Shown piece after piece: positions 33,501-48,033 of a DNA stretch of 64,000 nucleotides (positions within the stretch are counted from its first letter, which is position 1; each line of letters begins with the position of its first letter). Origin of the DNA: Setoptus koraiensis. Its lineage: Eukaryota; Arthropoda. A program made the position numbers and the translations under genes. The DNA lies in the NCBI GenBank assembly GCA_048013815.1, contig CM106586.1, positions 7,378,001 to 7,442,000 on the forward strand, read 5' to 3'. The notes under the pieces were generated by a model that was not told the origin of the DNA, searched no databases, and saw only the letters and a program-made list of their open reading frames with translations.

Positions 33501-36500
33501 TTTCTCTCTGTGTTCCAACCTCCACATGGAATCCCCGAAAGATTGAGCCTTCAGCTTAGAACACATTTCCTATATGTGAGTTCAGGGGAAGGGCCTCGAT
33601 AGGAGAGTTCATTTTGCTACAGTAGTAAATAATAGTAAAAGTTCGTTTGTGATGTTTCGAGTCATTGATCTCGCTGCGAGCTTATGAGAACTACTTATTG
33701 CTGGAGATATCACACCCTGACCGATCTAGTAGAGCTAGCTCGCACTTCTTTTTCTTCCTTGGATAGACCAATCATAGATGAAGCTGGCACGTTAGTTGCT
33801 CATTTACTGTTAGCTTAAGATAAAATATACGAGCCTTAATAGAAGAAGCACGGTGCTATAGTGCAGCGGTATTGCTGAGCAAAACTACTCAATGTTAATG
33901 TCTATCATTCAGGAAGAGAATGATAAAGCGAGAAGAAGGCGAAAAAGTAGCGAAAAGAAGCTTGAATCTAAGCAATCATATGTAAATCAGATTACTATGC
34001 CTCTATAACACTCAAGCCATAGCACAGGAGCTGCTCTACATCTCGTTGTTCTTGTTAATGCAAACAAGAACAACACAAAAGAGAAGAAATAAGACCAACC
34101 CTAGAAGTAGCGGATGCACAATTCCATTCCACTCCAAGGTGGTCACCATATATTCTCTCTTGTTCTCCCTGGAGTTATTTTCAACAACGGCAAATCTCCA
34201 ACCCTCCAGACAAAACCTATCATCATGATTATTGTGACGGTAATGTTTTCTCAAGCGCCCCATTTTAGCCTTAGTATGACTGGCCTAGAGTGAGGCTCCT
34301 GAGGCGACCAGTGTCTGCTGGTAGCCATGATGACCACTTATTCACGACATGGATCATTTGGGGAGGCCCCGGTGAGACAAGTTTAGTTACAACAGAATAG
34401 AAACAAGCTCTATTTGCGCAGACCATCCTTGTTGACTCATTTTGTCAGATGTTGTTGCGGAGCCTTCCAAAACAGAAATAGCTCAGATGGGAGAAGAAAT
34501 TCCGAGATACATGCGATGGTGCCCGCCCATTTATCCAGCTCGTGTCTGGAGAATCGTTGGCACATCAGCTAGGAGTCTCATTGCATCGTGGCATGTGCTA
34601 GCAGCAGTGAAGTGGCAGAGCAAAAAATTAGCATAAACTTATGAGACTATCACTAAACGACGACACGTAGCTACCACATTTCAATCGCTATTCGCTCTCT
34701 GTGTATTTCGCCCTCAAAACTAATACCAGCTTTTAAAGGCTAGTTGCTAGTTGTTCATTCGTTGTGTCTGACCGATCAAATTTAACAATTCAAAATGGTT
34801 TGCATATGTAATAAACCAATGAACCATAAATTATTGGCCACCAGTAAGACGTGTATGTGTTTTGTTTTAATGGAGCCCCTGCCCATCTAATCGATATATG
34901 TCACACACACACACAAATCGAGGCAATGGTAGTTGAGAATAGGGAGATTTCTTATCTTGTTGACAAGTTAGTTGGATCACAAGAACAATGCCAGCACCAA
35001 GTGAAACTTTCTGTCATATGGTTAGTTGATTTGATAGATTATTATCAATTTAAAGATGCACTATGCAAACAGCAATTGTATTATTAGCTTTGCACAAACA
35101 GTCTCGACAAAATGTCATGTCCAACACATTACGCTCACAAAGAAACTTTGCTGGCACAACTGTAGCAATGCCTCTGTGTAGACGTCGAGTAGATATGTTT
35201 TTGATGCCTGTCACTCGATAGCTGGTAATTGTTTTCTGCTAGAACTGCTTTTAAAATGCCTCCATTCTTCCTGTTTGACAATCTCGCATATCAAGTTACG
35301 TAATTCACTTTTTTTTTCATCTTATTTCCTTGCACATAATGGATTGCGCGCTGGCTGCTTGATGATCGCGACTGCGTGACGACGACTATGAAATGATTCA
35401 TTAAGAAACAGATTTCTGCTTGGAATTTTGTTGTTCAATTTGTTTCAGTTTAGTGTGTATGTATGCTTGTTGTTCGCCCCTCAACAATAACACCGCCAGT
35501 GTGATTGGTCGCAAAATGAATGGCGCGTGTCATATGGATAGATCAGATAGCAATTTTCAGATATATATATACAGTAGTTTTGTTTTTGTTTCCACCAGCA
35601 TCATCATTTATTGTCATTCTTACACTTGTGTTTGTGTGCTACGGACAACCCTTGAAAACTTTCATCGTCATTCTTTGCTGGTCCACTCTCAAGTTTCTCT
35701 ATCTATGGTTGCGGCCTCTTATCACAGACCAAGACTGTTGGGATTTACTCTGGAATTTCCGCCAAGCAGAGAGACGTTGTACGTTGCAAAGACAATATCA
35801 CATTAAGCGCAATTTTGGGACATAAACAACCACCGCAGTGGAGAGGGGCAGAGAGAAAAAGAGAAGGCAAAAACAAATAACAAGAGCCATCTTCAAGTGT
35901 ATAAGCCAACTAAGACCCAACAGAGCATAGTGTTATTGTTATTGGTTGTCATAATAGATCTCATCGTGTCTCTCGATTCAATTGATTGATCACTTTAACC
36001 CAGGCCAATGTCATTTTATCTTGCCACATCTTCTTATGCTGTGCTGTTGACTCGTTGAGTTTCATTTGGCAAAAGAGGTTTACGTATTTGTTGACAGTTT
36101 GTGCTATGGCTAATTTGCAGCGTGTCAGTATTTGTGTTTCTCTCAACTAAGATTCTCTGTAGCCAGCATTGAATCGAGCGAATTGGCGCCCAGATTGTAT
36201 TACAGATGAATCTTTCGAACACGTGCTCAATCTTATCTTATGCCTAATCGTGACAGTGAGAAGTATAAGAAGGAAAAAACTCTTATGGAACGGTTATGGG
36301 CTCATTTCAATGCGACACACACGAAGCTTACAACAGACAGACTAACATTATAATAACTTTCTCTCAGAAACTCACGACCATGCCACCATAACCACTATTG
36401 CTAATAACCGAAAGCTCATGTGTGCCATCCCAGATGGGCATTTACACTATCTAAAGCCTATAGGCATTACATTTAAAATATGCGCCTCCACTTGTTTTGT

Positions 36501-37321
36501 ATCATTATACAATTTCGATTGCTTCGACAATGACGCAAGTGATTCCAATGAGCAAACACACGCAAGCATCTCGCTAGATAGAGAATTCGATTAGGCCGAC
36601 GATACTATCGAAAGATTTTTACATCTCTCCTCTAAAGTGCTGGCTAGTCGACCGTCGGGCCGCCCCCCCCCCCAAGTATTAACCATTCTAGTCCAGTGGT
36701 TTAACGCTAATCAAATTCAATGTGAATTACCGTGGACCAACTAACAAGTGTGTCCGTATGTGTGTCCGCATAAAATACGCCTCTGGCATTAGTTTATCCA
36801 GCCGAATTCAGCCTCGCACATATATATCATCAAGTATATGTGCATCATGATTGATACAATACAGACAGCAGAATGCATGCAAGGGTCTGCCGTGTGCATA
36901 TTGGTCAGTGCGACATTATTCATTATTTATCATATAATAATGCCTCTCATGTATCGTGCTTGTGACAATTGGCACAAACTCTTCTCTTGGCTCGGTAAAC
37001 ACAATGCGCCATAGCGTTGACCGAACCAACCGGCATGGACGCAACCGAGCAACAATAAGCGCATTTGCACGTGTATCGTATCAATCATCAGCTAAGGGTG
37101 CGGGCAAGTCATTACTGGAGCTTCATTTCCACTGGCCTGGCCATAATATTAGGTGAGGTTTGTGGGGTGCCCTTGTTATTGTGGTGGCGCACGGCCGCTG
37201 GATGCACGCGCTCAGACGGAGTTATATAAATAGTTGTCGGGTTTGTGCCGACATCTCAGGATGAACTATCCTTTCTGAACTAGCTATATGATCATTAAAG
37301 TATGATATCGAGTGTACAAGG

Positions 37322-37385
<64 letters not shown>

Positions 37386-40300
37386 TGGAGTCAGATTTTA
37401 CTCTGCGCAGCACCAATAACAGCGTTTTGGGTACTGCACACTATTTGCAACGTTTGTTGCATAGCGATCTATCGATAAGGCCAATAGGTTATTTGCTCTC
37501 TTATTAGCTTTGTCGGTGCGTATAGTTTATTGAATACAGCTTACACAGCAAGAAGCAAGAATAAAGTGTGCCTAATAACGAAGAGTTAGCTATTTATGTG
37601 GCTCGCTGGCTGGCTGGTCAGTTGGGCTCGCTTGAAGATGTTGTCATTATTTGGCTTGGTCCTCTTGTGTATTGCCGCAGCGAGCCCTTGTGTGTATGCA
37701 TGAACGAATCTAAATTGAAATGACCACCATCTAATGATGATGATGGACTCTCTCGTTGCGACGCTGATCGTTGTGTCGTCGTTGTCCAGCAAGATAAATT
37801 TGAGGTTAGCTGCTATCGTCTCAGCTTGCTTGCTTGGCTCTGCTCCTAATGTACGCTGTCCAGTCGTGCGGGTTTCCTTTTCCGCTTCGTTCATCCACGC
37901 ACGTCGGTGTGTGAGTAATCTCTGAAGGCATGTGTGTACATACTACACCATTGAGCTGGTAGCAGCGATGGCTAGGTAGTGTGGTCAGTCTTGTTATGGG
38001 CGCACAATAGTTGGCAAAGTTGGTTTTGTTGTTATCTCATATATTGAGCGAAAGCGGCTACGCTCTATTTGTTGATTTGTTTATTCTCAGCCAATGTGTG
38101 TTTAATGGCAGCATCATTGCTTCATCAGATATCATTGCATCATGATGATAATGTCACTAGATCGCAACGAGAAGTTAACACACAATATCGCTCTGGCGCT
38201 GACGAGAACTTCGATTCTTCTTTTCTCACCAGAAAGTGACTTTTAGGATGCAGGCAGAAGCGCGATGAGCGGTTCTTGATCTTGTAGCAAAATTAAATTT
38301 GCAATAAACTAGCGTCTATCAAGCGTTTACACGCTATGTATATTTTGTGTGCATGTGTAGGCAACATAATCTAATATAATAATAATATAATCTCGAGAGC
38401 AGCTCTACGCCCAATTTACTTTTGTTGCATTTGCAAACCAATTGTCACCGCGCAACATTGCCGCTGCACTATGCAGCCTCACCGAGCTGAAATCACCACC
38501 AAATGATTGTGAACCAACTGACCTTCTTTTTCGCCCAGGACGTATATTCATAAACGGCACAGAGCCAAGACTGGAACTCGTAGACTCTACGAGTCTGATC
38601 ACGACGACAGTGTTGGGCACAAGATTACTTCTATCACGTGTTGTTCATAATCGCAGTAATTTTGCCAGTCATGATGCTAGCGAACATCCACCACTACTGA
38701 TCCACTGAGCCACTACCGATAGACGGGTCTCCTCCGCTGGTATCACGTAATGGACGCCAAGATAAATGATTGGAAATGTTTGGCTCGAATCGATGCTCTC
38801 ATGGCGCAGTGTGTGTGTGTGTGTTTTAGACAGTTGAATATAGACCGCTGCTAGTCGATTCTAAATCACCGCTATTGGACCGCACAGCCGAGGCTTAGTC
38901 TGGGCTGTCTATTAAAATTATCTTTCATCTTTGAGAGAGCCAGCGAGAATCGCTCAGTTTCCCCAGCGGCAGAGACATTGAGCGCGCATGCCATACATGG
39001 CGATAAATCTTTGATTATCTCGCTTGTCTTTCAATGAAACAATGCAATTGTTTCTCCAAGATCATTCCAACCGTAGTGGCGGCAGCACCACCAGCACCAG
39101 CAGCCGTGGCTACCAATAGCGCTTAGGTTCGCACAAATTAGGTTACGCTATATAACGGTTGCTGATCTCTGCTAATTCATTCAGAGAAAATTAATATCCG
39201 ACTGGTGCTGAAGGCAAACTCACATATCGGAAATCATATTGCTGAGCTGAGGTCAAGCGTGCTAACTTTCGACAGCCGGCAGCGGTTGTTGGTTGGCCCA
39301 AATTTGCTTTGAGCGGCAGCGATCACAAACTGGGAGCGCGTGCTCCGACAACAGCCCATTATATCAACCAGCCGAACAATGTTGGGCTAGCTAACTTTTT
39401 GTTGTTATAGTTTTTGTGTCCATAAACGTGCGCCCACGCTAGCCAACAACGATTTTGCTCGACGAAACCTCGTGTGCGTGTGTAAGGTTGTGTATGGCTG
39501 AGGGGCCAAATGGGGCTGCTCACCCAGGTGTATTGGCGAGAAAATTACAATGAGATCTCATTACGTGAACTCGTTATGTTGTTGTAGCATGAAATGGTAA
39601 TGGCCATACACAATACCGGCAATAACGGGAACTGTAATATGGTATTTGCATCAGGTTTTTGTGGCAAGAATATATAATAAGTATTGTGCTGTGAACGAAC
39701 GCCAAAGCGACAGCCTGATGGCGCAGATTGAATCACACAATATTTTGCATATCTGCCCCTGCCTGGTGCAGAAATGCTAGAATATTCCAGTTTAGACTCC
39801 TCACTTTATACACCTATAACTATATTTGGCGCACACAGTCGTTTTCGTTCATGGTAATGTGGTACAGCATGAAATGATTTTTCTGTCCACGTTTGTAACA
39901 AGGGGGCATCATCGATCTTGTTGTTGGTGTCACCTACGTGTCATCTTGTAATGTTTGCTGGACATGCTGTTTGCCCCGAGTGTTTGTCACACCTAAATTT
40001 GAATACAATGCTCACTGTATAGCCAGCCGCATGCTGCCACGCGGACACATATCGGGGAGCGTTGTTAAACGGAATTTCGATAGCTCTACCTCGTGCTGAA
40101 TTTCCACCACAATGCCATCATCTTTTATTGTTGTTTGAATGGTGAATTATGATATTCACCAAGAGCAAACCGGCATGATAAGTTATTCCAACGGCATGCA
40201 CAAATGTTACCAATTTAATTTGCACGCCACCCATGAGTCATCCATGATGATGATCATTGAAATTGGCTCATACTACCAAGTATTTACACGTGATAGATCC

Positions 40301-43300
40301 CGCTAGATTGTAGTCTCACACGAAGATGAATGATTCAATGATGTGATCATTATCATAATATTTATAATATATATAAATATATGATCATCTCTGCAGACAT
40401 ATCTCAACTGCGCCACAAAAGAAGAAGCGTGCGGTGTTTGTTGTCGAACTGTGTGTGGCGCAGTGAATGAATTAAAAATTATTCAATTTTCCGAATTCGA
40501 TTTGAACGAGGCTGGCAGCTTTACAACAATTGAAGAGTTCAATGCATTCTTATGGCTAAAATGCAGTGTGGACGGAGCCCCGAGCTATGCGATAATAATT
40601 TTTGACTTGCATGTGTTTGCGTCGAGATGAACAGAGCCGAGATGATAGATATTAGATAGTACGAGTGAGCCACAATAATGAATATATCATCTCTCTATTA
40701 TTGCCGCCTAGCATACGCCGACGATTGTTTATTCTTTTCTCTCTGGTGTTTATATAGTTGTGGTTGCCCGAAGGGGCCACGTAACAAAAACCTTTCATTC
40801 AAGTCCACGTGACGCCATGCTACCTACTGCAATACCTGGAATTTCTAAAACTAATACAAATATTTGTACTTCTTCTTTGCTGGTGCAGCAAACTGGCTGC
40901 CAGCACGGACAGCAAATAAGGGGCCCAAGCAGGTGGCTCGGGCTTCTAATTGCATGTGACTATTTGTGAGACTGTTATCCAAACATTCATCGTTGCAAAC
41001 ACACACACACACATATATATATATATACAGAGGCCTCAATTGTTCACATCGACATTCATATGTACAACTATGTATCGCATGATGTGAGGCCCGAATGGGT
41101 GTTTGTTGACGTTTCTATCGGTGCCCTGTTGTTTTGTTGTTATAAGCTAGCGAGAGGTATTACGCAGAAAGAACGGATAAAGAGAACGGAGCTTTTCTCT
41201 TTCGCTTTCATATAGCAACAATTACACCCCCGAAGGCTTACAATAAGGCTCACACGAAGCACCTAGGGGACATTATGAGGCATCATTCAATTGTCGATTT
41301 ATGTCTGGCAGCTTGTTTGTTGGTAGCTGCTTAGCGGGGGTAGTCGGCTGTTTGGTATTTGTGCGATGTCGGCTCACTAAACAATGAGCAATTTTAGCCA
41401 TACAGTTTGCATTGCATTGAATCGTGCATAAAAGGTTTCATTTTGTAGCGTCTGTTGGGCAATATTGCCAGAATGAACTCGGTCGCTTGTGAGAAGGAAA
41501 TCATTGACATGTAGCGATAGTATTAGAATTGATATCTGTCTGAAACCATCTTTATATACGCGGTCATACGCTATATACAAAGTTGGTAGGTGGTGAATAT
41601 TGTTGATCCTGTATGATCGCTAGCGAATGCGCCAATAATGAGCAACCATAAGCCAGCAGTATATATCATATAGTGCAGGCATAATATAGTAATCGCACCA
41701 CAGCAGTCGTATGAGCAGCTATACTACATGTGTACATAGTAATACAGTTATGTAATCATACAACAATATTCACAGCTACGACCGCCTTGAACAATTGCGC
41801 TAAAATGCGATTTTTATTGAGGCCTCGCCCCTATATCGACTCGATCTAATCGAATTTCGAAGAGCGCTCGCCGGGGGCTCCAGTTTGTTATTTTCTTTGT
41901 CTTGCAGTTTAGGATAAAAGGCGCGGCCTATTTTCGTTGAAGACAGACCATCCGCCATATTGTTTCAGTTTCGGATAGAAATTTATTAATGCGCGAATGG
42001 GGGGGCACCGACTTGGGCGAGCTTTCTAGCCGTAGAATGGAATGCGAAATGGTTTGGGCAAGCCAATTCATGTTGCCATGTAAATAACATGCAAAATTGA
42101 TGTATTATGGTACCTGTGAAAACGTTGACACTGGCAGCTCATTATTTTTCGGATTATATCACCATCATGTTGCTGGTGAACAATTTGTTGTTGATGCTGT
42201 CAGGTTTGGTTGTCTCTTTGTTAACTTTGGTCGCGTTATCCTAAACGACCATCTTGTTACCTTCGAACAACATGACATGAAAATTCTTTGCCTCTGATGA
42301 AACAGCAACAACAACACCAGCTACCACTAGTGTCGGGTGGGTATCACAGGATCGGAATGAGCTCTGAGCGTTTGCACAGAAGGCTATTAAAAGCTCGCTT
42401 GAGTGTGTCATCGTTTTCAACGCGCAAAAAACCAGACCAAATTACCGGAGTTTTCTTTCGCCACAACGTCTGCCACTGCCACTGCCACTGGCTTTGCCTG
42501 TGCCGTACAGCCAGCCAATCTCTCCCTCACTGGAAACCTATTTTATCTTGGCTAGTTTTCCTTCAGTTGTTCCTTAGCACTTTAGCCATATATAATGATA
42601 AATCAAGTTGATAGTCACAATGATACTTGGTTAGAGATAAGCGCGGCAAATCGGGTACGGCGTGTTATCTTTGTTTCGTTGGTGCACTTTTGTTGGTTAG
42701 TTGCAGTTAAATAAATTACCAACCATTTGTATGTTTCAGCGTGCCAAAGCCTCACATTACACACAAGCAGCCAGTGAGTGGTACTTGTTTTTGCTCAACG
42801 AATTTTCAACGATAAGTAAAAAGCATTATCTACTCATTGTCCGCGCGATAACTTGTGAGTAACTTGCAGCTTGCTCTAGGATGTGCGATACTTTTTGCGC
42901 TTGTTTGTTTGTATACAACTGTGATACTGTGATAATACTGTGTGATGGCAGCAGATATTGTGTTCCTATATGCAGTGGCTTCACTTGTGCCCCTTGAACT
43001 AGCTAGACGGCCAACTATCAGACCTATTTATTAATATTATTGTTGGCCACAATTCGGCCAGTTGAAAACGATAGCCTCGCCTAGATGGAAAATAGAAACA
43101 CTGTGTTTTGTTGGAATAACGCAACGAGTGACTTTGGCTTGATTTGGACAACAGATTGCCAAGTGAGACTCAATTTTATCTATCTGGATGTTTTCTCTAC
43201 TTACGCTGATGACCACCATCAACCAATCGAGTGTATCGTCCAAAATTAACTGCTGCTCGTGCTGTTGCCTGTTCCCGGTCCACCACGAAACAACCATTGT

Positions 43301-46300
43301 TGCGGTGTTGCTGTTGACTGCCAAACCAAAACCACATCGGGCTCTTATCTTTGTAAAATGAACAACACTGAACTGTTCCGCCGCCGCTGCTATAGCCCAA
43401 CATCTGCCCCCACACACAAACTAACTATCTTTGTGAACTTTGACAGGTAAACAACATCGACAAAGACGATTATTCATGCCTGATATGGTTGTAGGCTGCT
43501 CATGTTGTAAACTGGGCCTTCCACATACATTCCTCGTACAAATCGTTCCATTGAGGGGTCCATTTTGTTTTTGTCTCAAAGCGAAAAAATATTATGTATC
43601 GCCAGCGCCAATGAGAGGTTAGCGTACGTATAACGGCACGCTGCTTTGGAATAAAAACCAAACTGGGCAAGCTGCCCTGCTTTTCGCATCGTGCTCCCTC
43701 TCCCTCTCTCTGACACTGTAATATTAAACGACGAGAGTATCCAACGAAAAACTCCGACAGTGATTATATTTATGATTCTACATCATCGTACTAGTAAGCA
43801 GGTACTATGAAATCATTGGAGCATCACGAGCCACTAACATACTATAGAGTCATCGAGACTACCAATGACTAACGTCTAAAGGATAGTTGTTCGAGGCAAC
43901 GTGGTTATCATCTTGTATTGTTCTTTGGAATGGAACTTCATTGATCTGGTCAATCTGACTCAACTATTATATTCTACGCGATCAGTTATCTAAGGTTTAA
44001 GTACGTAGCGCTAGTATAAACGTACGTAGTATTAATTCTTAGGTGACTGTTAGAGATGAGCCGTTTGTGTCACTATTTAATCTCGTTAGTTACTCATTGG
44101 ATGCCCAGTTCAAACTATTCTCACTGGATGCTATGATGCTAATGTTTATTATTTCTGAAGCTTGCCACGTCGCAGTCGTCGCTAAACGAGAACTCGAGAC
44201 AAGCTAAACGGCTTAGATAAAATGGTGTGAAGCATTAACGTGCAAGCAAAATCTCTCTGGTCACTCGTCTCTTTTCACTTAGAACGGCCAACTATAACGG
44301 TAATAAACTTCTAGGCGACTAAAGACAGTAAGCTCTAGACTGCCATCAACACACAGTTATGTTATCATATAAGATTGCAGTGTAGTCCGGCCAGGGTTTT
44401 ATGTAGCGAAAGTGGCGCCTTCACTATCACTATCCATTAAGTAATCATTTTATTTCATTTGTCTCGCCTGTTGTTTTAATCTTTCGCCTCTCTCCATCTT
44501 CATCACACTGTTCTTCTCTCACACTGCTCTATATTTGATGTCGATTGGCATTGCTGTTTAGTCTTTTCTAATTTGACCGACATTATCCGTTGAAGTGCTG
44601 CAGGAGTGGACAAAGAAGAGAGCGTGAGGGGGAGGTAAGAGATGACAATGAGAGCAATTGACACTCATTGAACTGTCACAGTACTACTGGCCGGCTTAAT
44701 GTACGAGTGCATTGGGACTTTTTCGCCTGATCTATTTCAGATGTGTGTGATGCTGTTGCCGGATCTGGTGCCCCAGTAGGCTCTCATTCTTGACACCAAA
44801 AGGCAGTTGGGTGGTCGGTTGATCCATCTGGCTCTCTCATTCTCTTTTATAACGTGGACAACTTGAGGAGATGGTGGGCTTAGTGATGGTCGCCAAGAAT
44901 AGGGCATTCAACTCTTGGCATTTCTACGTAAGGAAACTATAGCGATTTCTGCATTGTTAGCATGGACGAAAGCGCCAACGACAATAACATTACGAGTAAG
45001 CTCTCTGAACGGCGAAAGAGAGAGAGAGAAAGAAAGAAAAAGGGAGCATAATGTGACTGGCATGTTTCGTGTGTCACCTCACACGTATGCTGCTGGTAAC
45101 TGTGCTGGTCTCTTATCACCGTTACATAAATTTATACTAAGCATCGATATTGTTGTTGTCGATACACAATTTGAGCACACACAAGTGTCGTCGAGCATCG
45201 AGATAGGGACTCAAAACAGGCTACTGGTCTTGGTTGGGGCACCATAAAAGGTTTTCATTGTTGTTGATCGTGACGTCGTCACGATGTACTCTCTATAAAT
45301 GCCATACATACAATAGTATAATACCTGTCCGTTGCATTCTATTGTGGCGGTGAGGTACGTGCTTTAAACGAGTCAATACGGCTGAGAAAGGGGAGAAAGA
45401 GCAGAAATAGGCTTCGCCCAAAGTTCTTTCCCTGGACACTTTGATGATTCTTTTCATTGATCATTAGGCGATCATTATTATTGTCTTTCATTAGATCAAT
45501 TCTATATCTTGTTTTTCATACCACCTATATACACGTCTGTCTGTATACACGTCTAAGTGTTATCACTTGAACATCACAATTTACTACATGATAGGCCAGC
45601 CTCTTGACTGCACTGGCGACTTATTGGCGAGAATTTATTGGTCGATACACTTTTTCTGTGCTAACCTCAACAGAATGGGTCAAATAAATGGGAGCCTCAT
45701 AATGTATAACACTGTTGTGTAGCGTACTAATACCATTGTCTTAGTACGCTAAGTTTTCTAAATGGAGCATCTCGTTAAAGAAAATGCCCACCTGTCATCA
45801 GTAAGTGCAATGAGTGAGCGTGACAATAGAAGAAAATAGAAAGCTACCCGCCCATTAGAGAGAGAGAGAGAGAGAGAGCCCAGGTAATTGGTTATTCTCA
45901 CTTGTGCCTTACCGATCTTATTGGATTTCTATATATAGCAAACACATTTGTTGAAAGATAGCCAGGCAATGCTCATTTATAAATCAATATCACATACAAT
46001 GTCTACTTCACTTTCACAACGCTCGCTGCACTGATTCAACGTCAATTGGTTTTGTAAACATCAATGCGCTTGATAGATTGCCCTCGTGAACAATAATTTA
46101 TGCTCCACTAGATGGGTGCTGAATTGTATTAACACTTATGGTGGAGCGAAAATAATAGAAAATAATAGAAGCAACTATAATCTACGGACACTTCTGCTCA
46201 CGCTACCTTCGGTGGTTGCGCAATTTAATCTTGAGAATGCGCCATACTGTTTCCTGTCAAAAACCTATTAGCCTATTAATATGCCAGTTGTTCCTAGATC

Positions 46301-46655
46301 ACATCACTAACCGTAGTATTTTCTCATACCTTTATTCCTGTTCACCTTACTCGCACTTATAGGAGCGCTGATGATCAACGATGATCAAAATGTCAATTAT
46401 GATAGGGTAATCTATGCTGACCCCAATAGCGATGTCGAGCAACAATTAGTGGATGCTCCCAGACCACACACAAACAATAGGAATTTAATGGGTTACAGAC
46501 CTAAGTCATCGCAACATATTGACAATTCACAAATGAATGCTAATCAAATCATGCCCATGTCAACAACACTTGGATTTAGGGCACAGCAAAGGCTTATAAA
46601 TCAATTTGATTTAACTAAACTGAACATAGAGACGAACAGTAGATCGAACAACTAA
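27578..46655 (+). CDS. bib: Big brain-type aquaporin (MIP family), three exons, 16.5-kb intron
   Basis: Exons are 27578-28194, 28455-29890 and 46363-46655, totalling 781 residues in one continuous frame. Helix 1 is EFWRSTLAECLSSCIYVFIVC, close to fly Bib EFWRSIISECLASFMYVFIVC. Loop B carries HVNPALT and loop E carries LNPARSLGPAFIMNRW followed by HWVYWLGP. The N-terminus (about 100 residues) and the C-terminal tail are N/Q/H-rich and cytoplasmic. Between helices 4 and 5 there is an insertion of about 245 residues. The first junction reads FLYL-VSVKGHGG. Exon 2 ends at CAAG/GTAAGC; exon 3 starts after a CACTAAC branch-like motif, a pyrimidine tract and TATAG, and keeps frame (G-ALMINDDQN). If the last intron is not removed, the protein stops at 29943. 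A GTG lies upstream in frame, but the ATG at 27578 (CAACAAGATG) is the natural start. In flies Bib promotes Notch signalling in neurogenesis. Confidence 0.85.
28609..29345 (+). other. bib: N/Q-rich insertion in loop D of big brain
   Basis: About 245 codons of Asn, Gln, His, Ser and Thr separate helix 4 (VELVISFLVTLVTYATF) from helix 5 (GNQALVIGLAYIVATL). In ordinary aquaporins this loop has about ten residues. There is no stop and no convincing donor-acceptor pair that would remove the segment cleanly in frame. The phrase QMAFNN occurs here and also in the N-terminal tail. Confidence 0.75.
29891..46362 (+). other. Big brain intron 2 (16.5 kb), no nested gene seen
   Basis: It is bounded by GTAAGC at 29891 and TATAG at 46358-46362. 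I find no convincing protein-coding frame inside on either strand; the longest are 107-128 codons with no recognisable motif. It holds an eleven-C run (36663-36673), a long GT repeat (37324-37384), an AC/AT run (about 40999-41026) and an AG run (45857-45878). An intron this long beside introns of 67-260 bp in the same window suggests it carries regulatory elements, which is an inference. Confidence 0.6.
37324..37384. repeat. (GT)n microsatellite, about 30 copies
   Basis: Uninterrupted GT dinucleotide run in the long big brain intron. Confidence 0.95.
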
Positions 46656-46676
46656 AAATTGTAAAGTGCTTTCTAG

Positions 46677-46682
46677 AATAAA
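46677..46682 (+). terminator. Poly(A) signal of big brain
   Basis: An AATAAA lies 22 bp after the big brain stop codon, and a second AATAAA follows 8 bp further. Their position supports 46363-46655 being a terminal exon. Confidence 0.6.
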
Positions 46683-48033
46683 TTAATGATAATAAAAGCA
46701 AAAATATATAATCATCTAAAAGTAAGCCACAATATATTCCCCGGGGTGGGGGTGGGCACTGTCTTGGCAGACTGACGTCGCTAATTGATCGCCAACGTGA
46801 CATCAGCACGTGTTCATTCTTAACAATACCGATATTTTGGAGTTCAATGAAAAAGCGTGAAAATACATGAACGAGGCCAATGTTTTAGTGATTGTTTTGC
46901 TTTGCTTTTGATTGAAACGCTATTGTCCTATTCTAACCAATTAGAAAGTTCATTGGCTTGCTCGCGATCATGAAGATAATTATATTCGCGCGAAAAAATA
47001 AACGAAAAAAAGAAAAGAATAAATCGCCCTCGAGGGTCTTTTGGAACCTCGTGCATCGCTTTTGAAAAAAACGCATTATTTTGTAATGCGTTTTGGCAAC
47101 GAAATTGAAATCTCACAAGCGCCGCCTGGTGGTCCTCTCAACGATGTATGTGTGAAGTTAACTTGCACATGGATCGGCAGGGTCTACCGGGTAGACGTGC
47201 GAGCGTGCCGCTGGCGGATCGCTGATAAAGGATCTACATTGGTTTGATGCCCCTGTTGTTGTCGTTTGTTTGCACAAGCTGTTTATAAGACGGATGCTGG
47301 CTAACAAGTTTGTAAACCAGTTTTGTAGACAAGGAGACTCTTTAGATTCATTTTAAGGTGTCAGGTTGACATATGCACAAAGGTATTTTGTTATATATAC
47401 GCGTTCGTTGAAAGGATTGGCCGCACAAAAGCTTCTCAACAAGTGAGGATAGGCGGGCGTGTCGAGCGTGGGCATTCACGTTTCAGAAGCATGTGCGTGT
47501 CTGGGTATCCGCGCTATTTTTAGGCGTAGCTGGGCAAACGCTCAGACCTGCTGTTGACCGTAACAAAATAAAAAATAAAATGTATCAGCATATCCAATGT
47601 TGCTGTTACTATTATTTGTTGTAATCAGCCATATTAGAAGAGATCTATGATCTGGATATCATCGCATTACAGCAACTGCTACCACTATTATCATCATTAG
47701 TACGTTGTTGTTGTCATGCAATGTTCTCTACACCTTCTTATTTCCACTAGTGTAGTACGTGTATGCCTATGTAAAACAAGCCCTCACAACATTGCTACTA
47801 ATACTAATATTATTGTTGTTGTTATTATTTAGAGTTGATGAATTTTTTATTCTAACAGTCGACTCTAGTTGAACCCCAGGGAACAGGTAATAACGAAATA
47901 AACAGGCTTACAGATGAAGATTTGATCCTGTCAGCAGCAATTTTATTAGCACATTATTACCGCAAATATAGACCGATCTCTGGCAGAATCATATCTAAAT
48001 CAACAATACTAATCAGCCTCTAACAAACAAACA
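46683..48033. other. Intergenic region between big brain and the MARCHF6 gene
   Basis: No protein-like frame. Possible 5' UTR splice signals for the downstream gene are present (ACAG/GTAATAAC at about 47885-47896 and CTGTCAG at about 47928-47934), but they cannot be confirmed from sequence alone. Confidence 0.5.

Noticed and set aside
34442-34636. 64-codon frame after an AG acceptor-like site within the big brain intron
   Set aside because: It begins at TTG, has no recognisable motif and no matching upstream exon.
35420-35806. 128-codon plus-strand frame within the big brain intron
   Set aside because: Composition is not protein-like, there is no ATG-proximal signal, and an overlapping frame of similar length exists.
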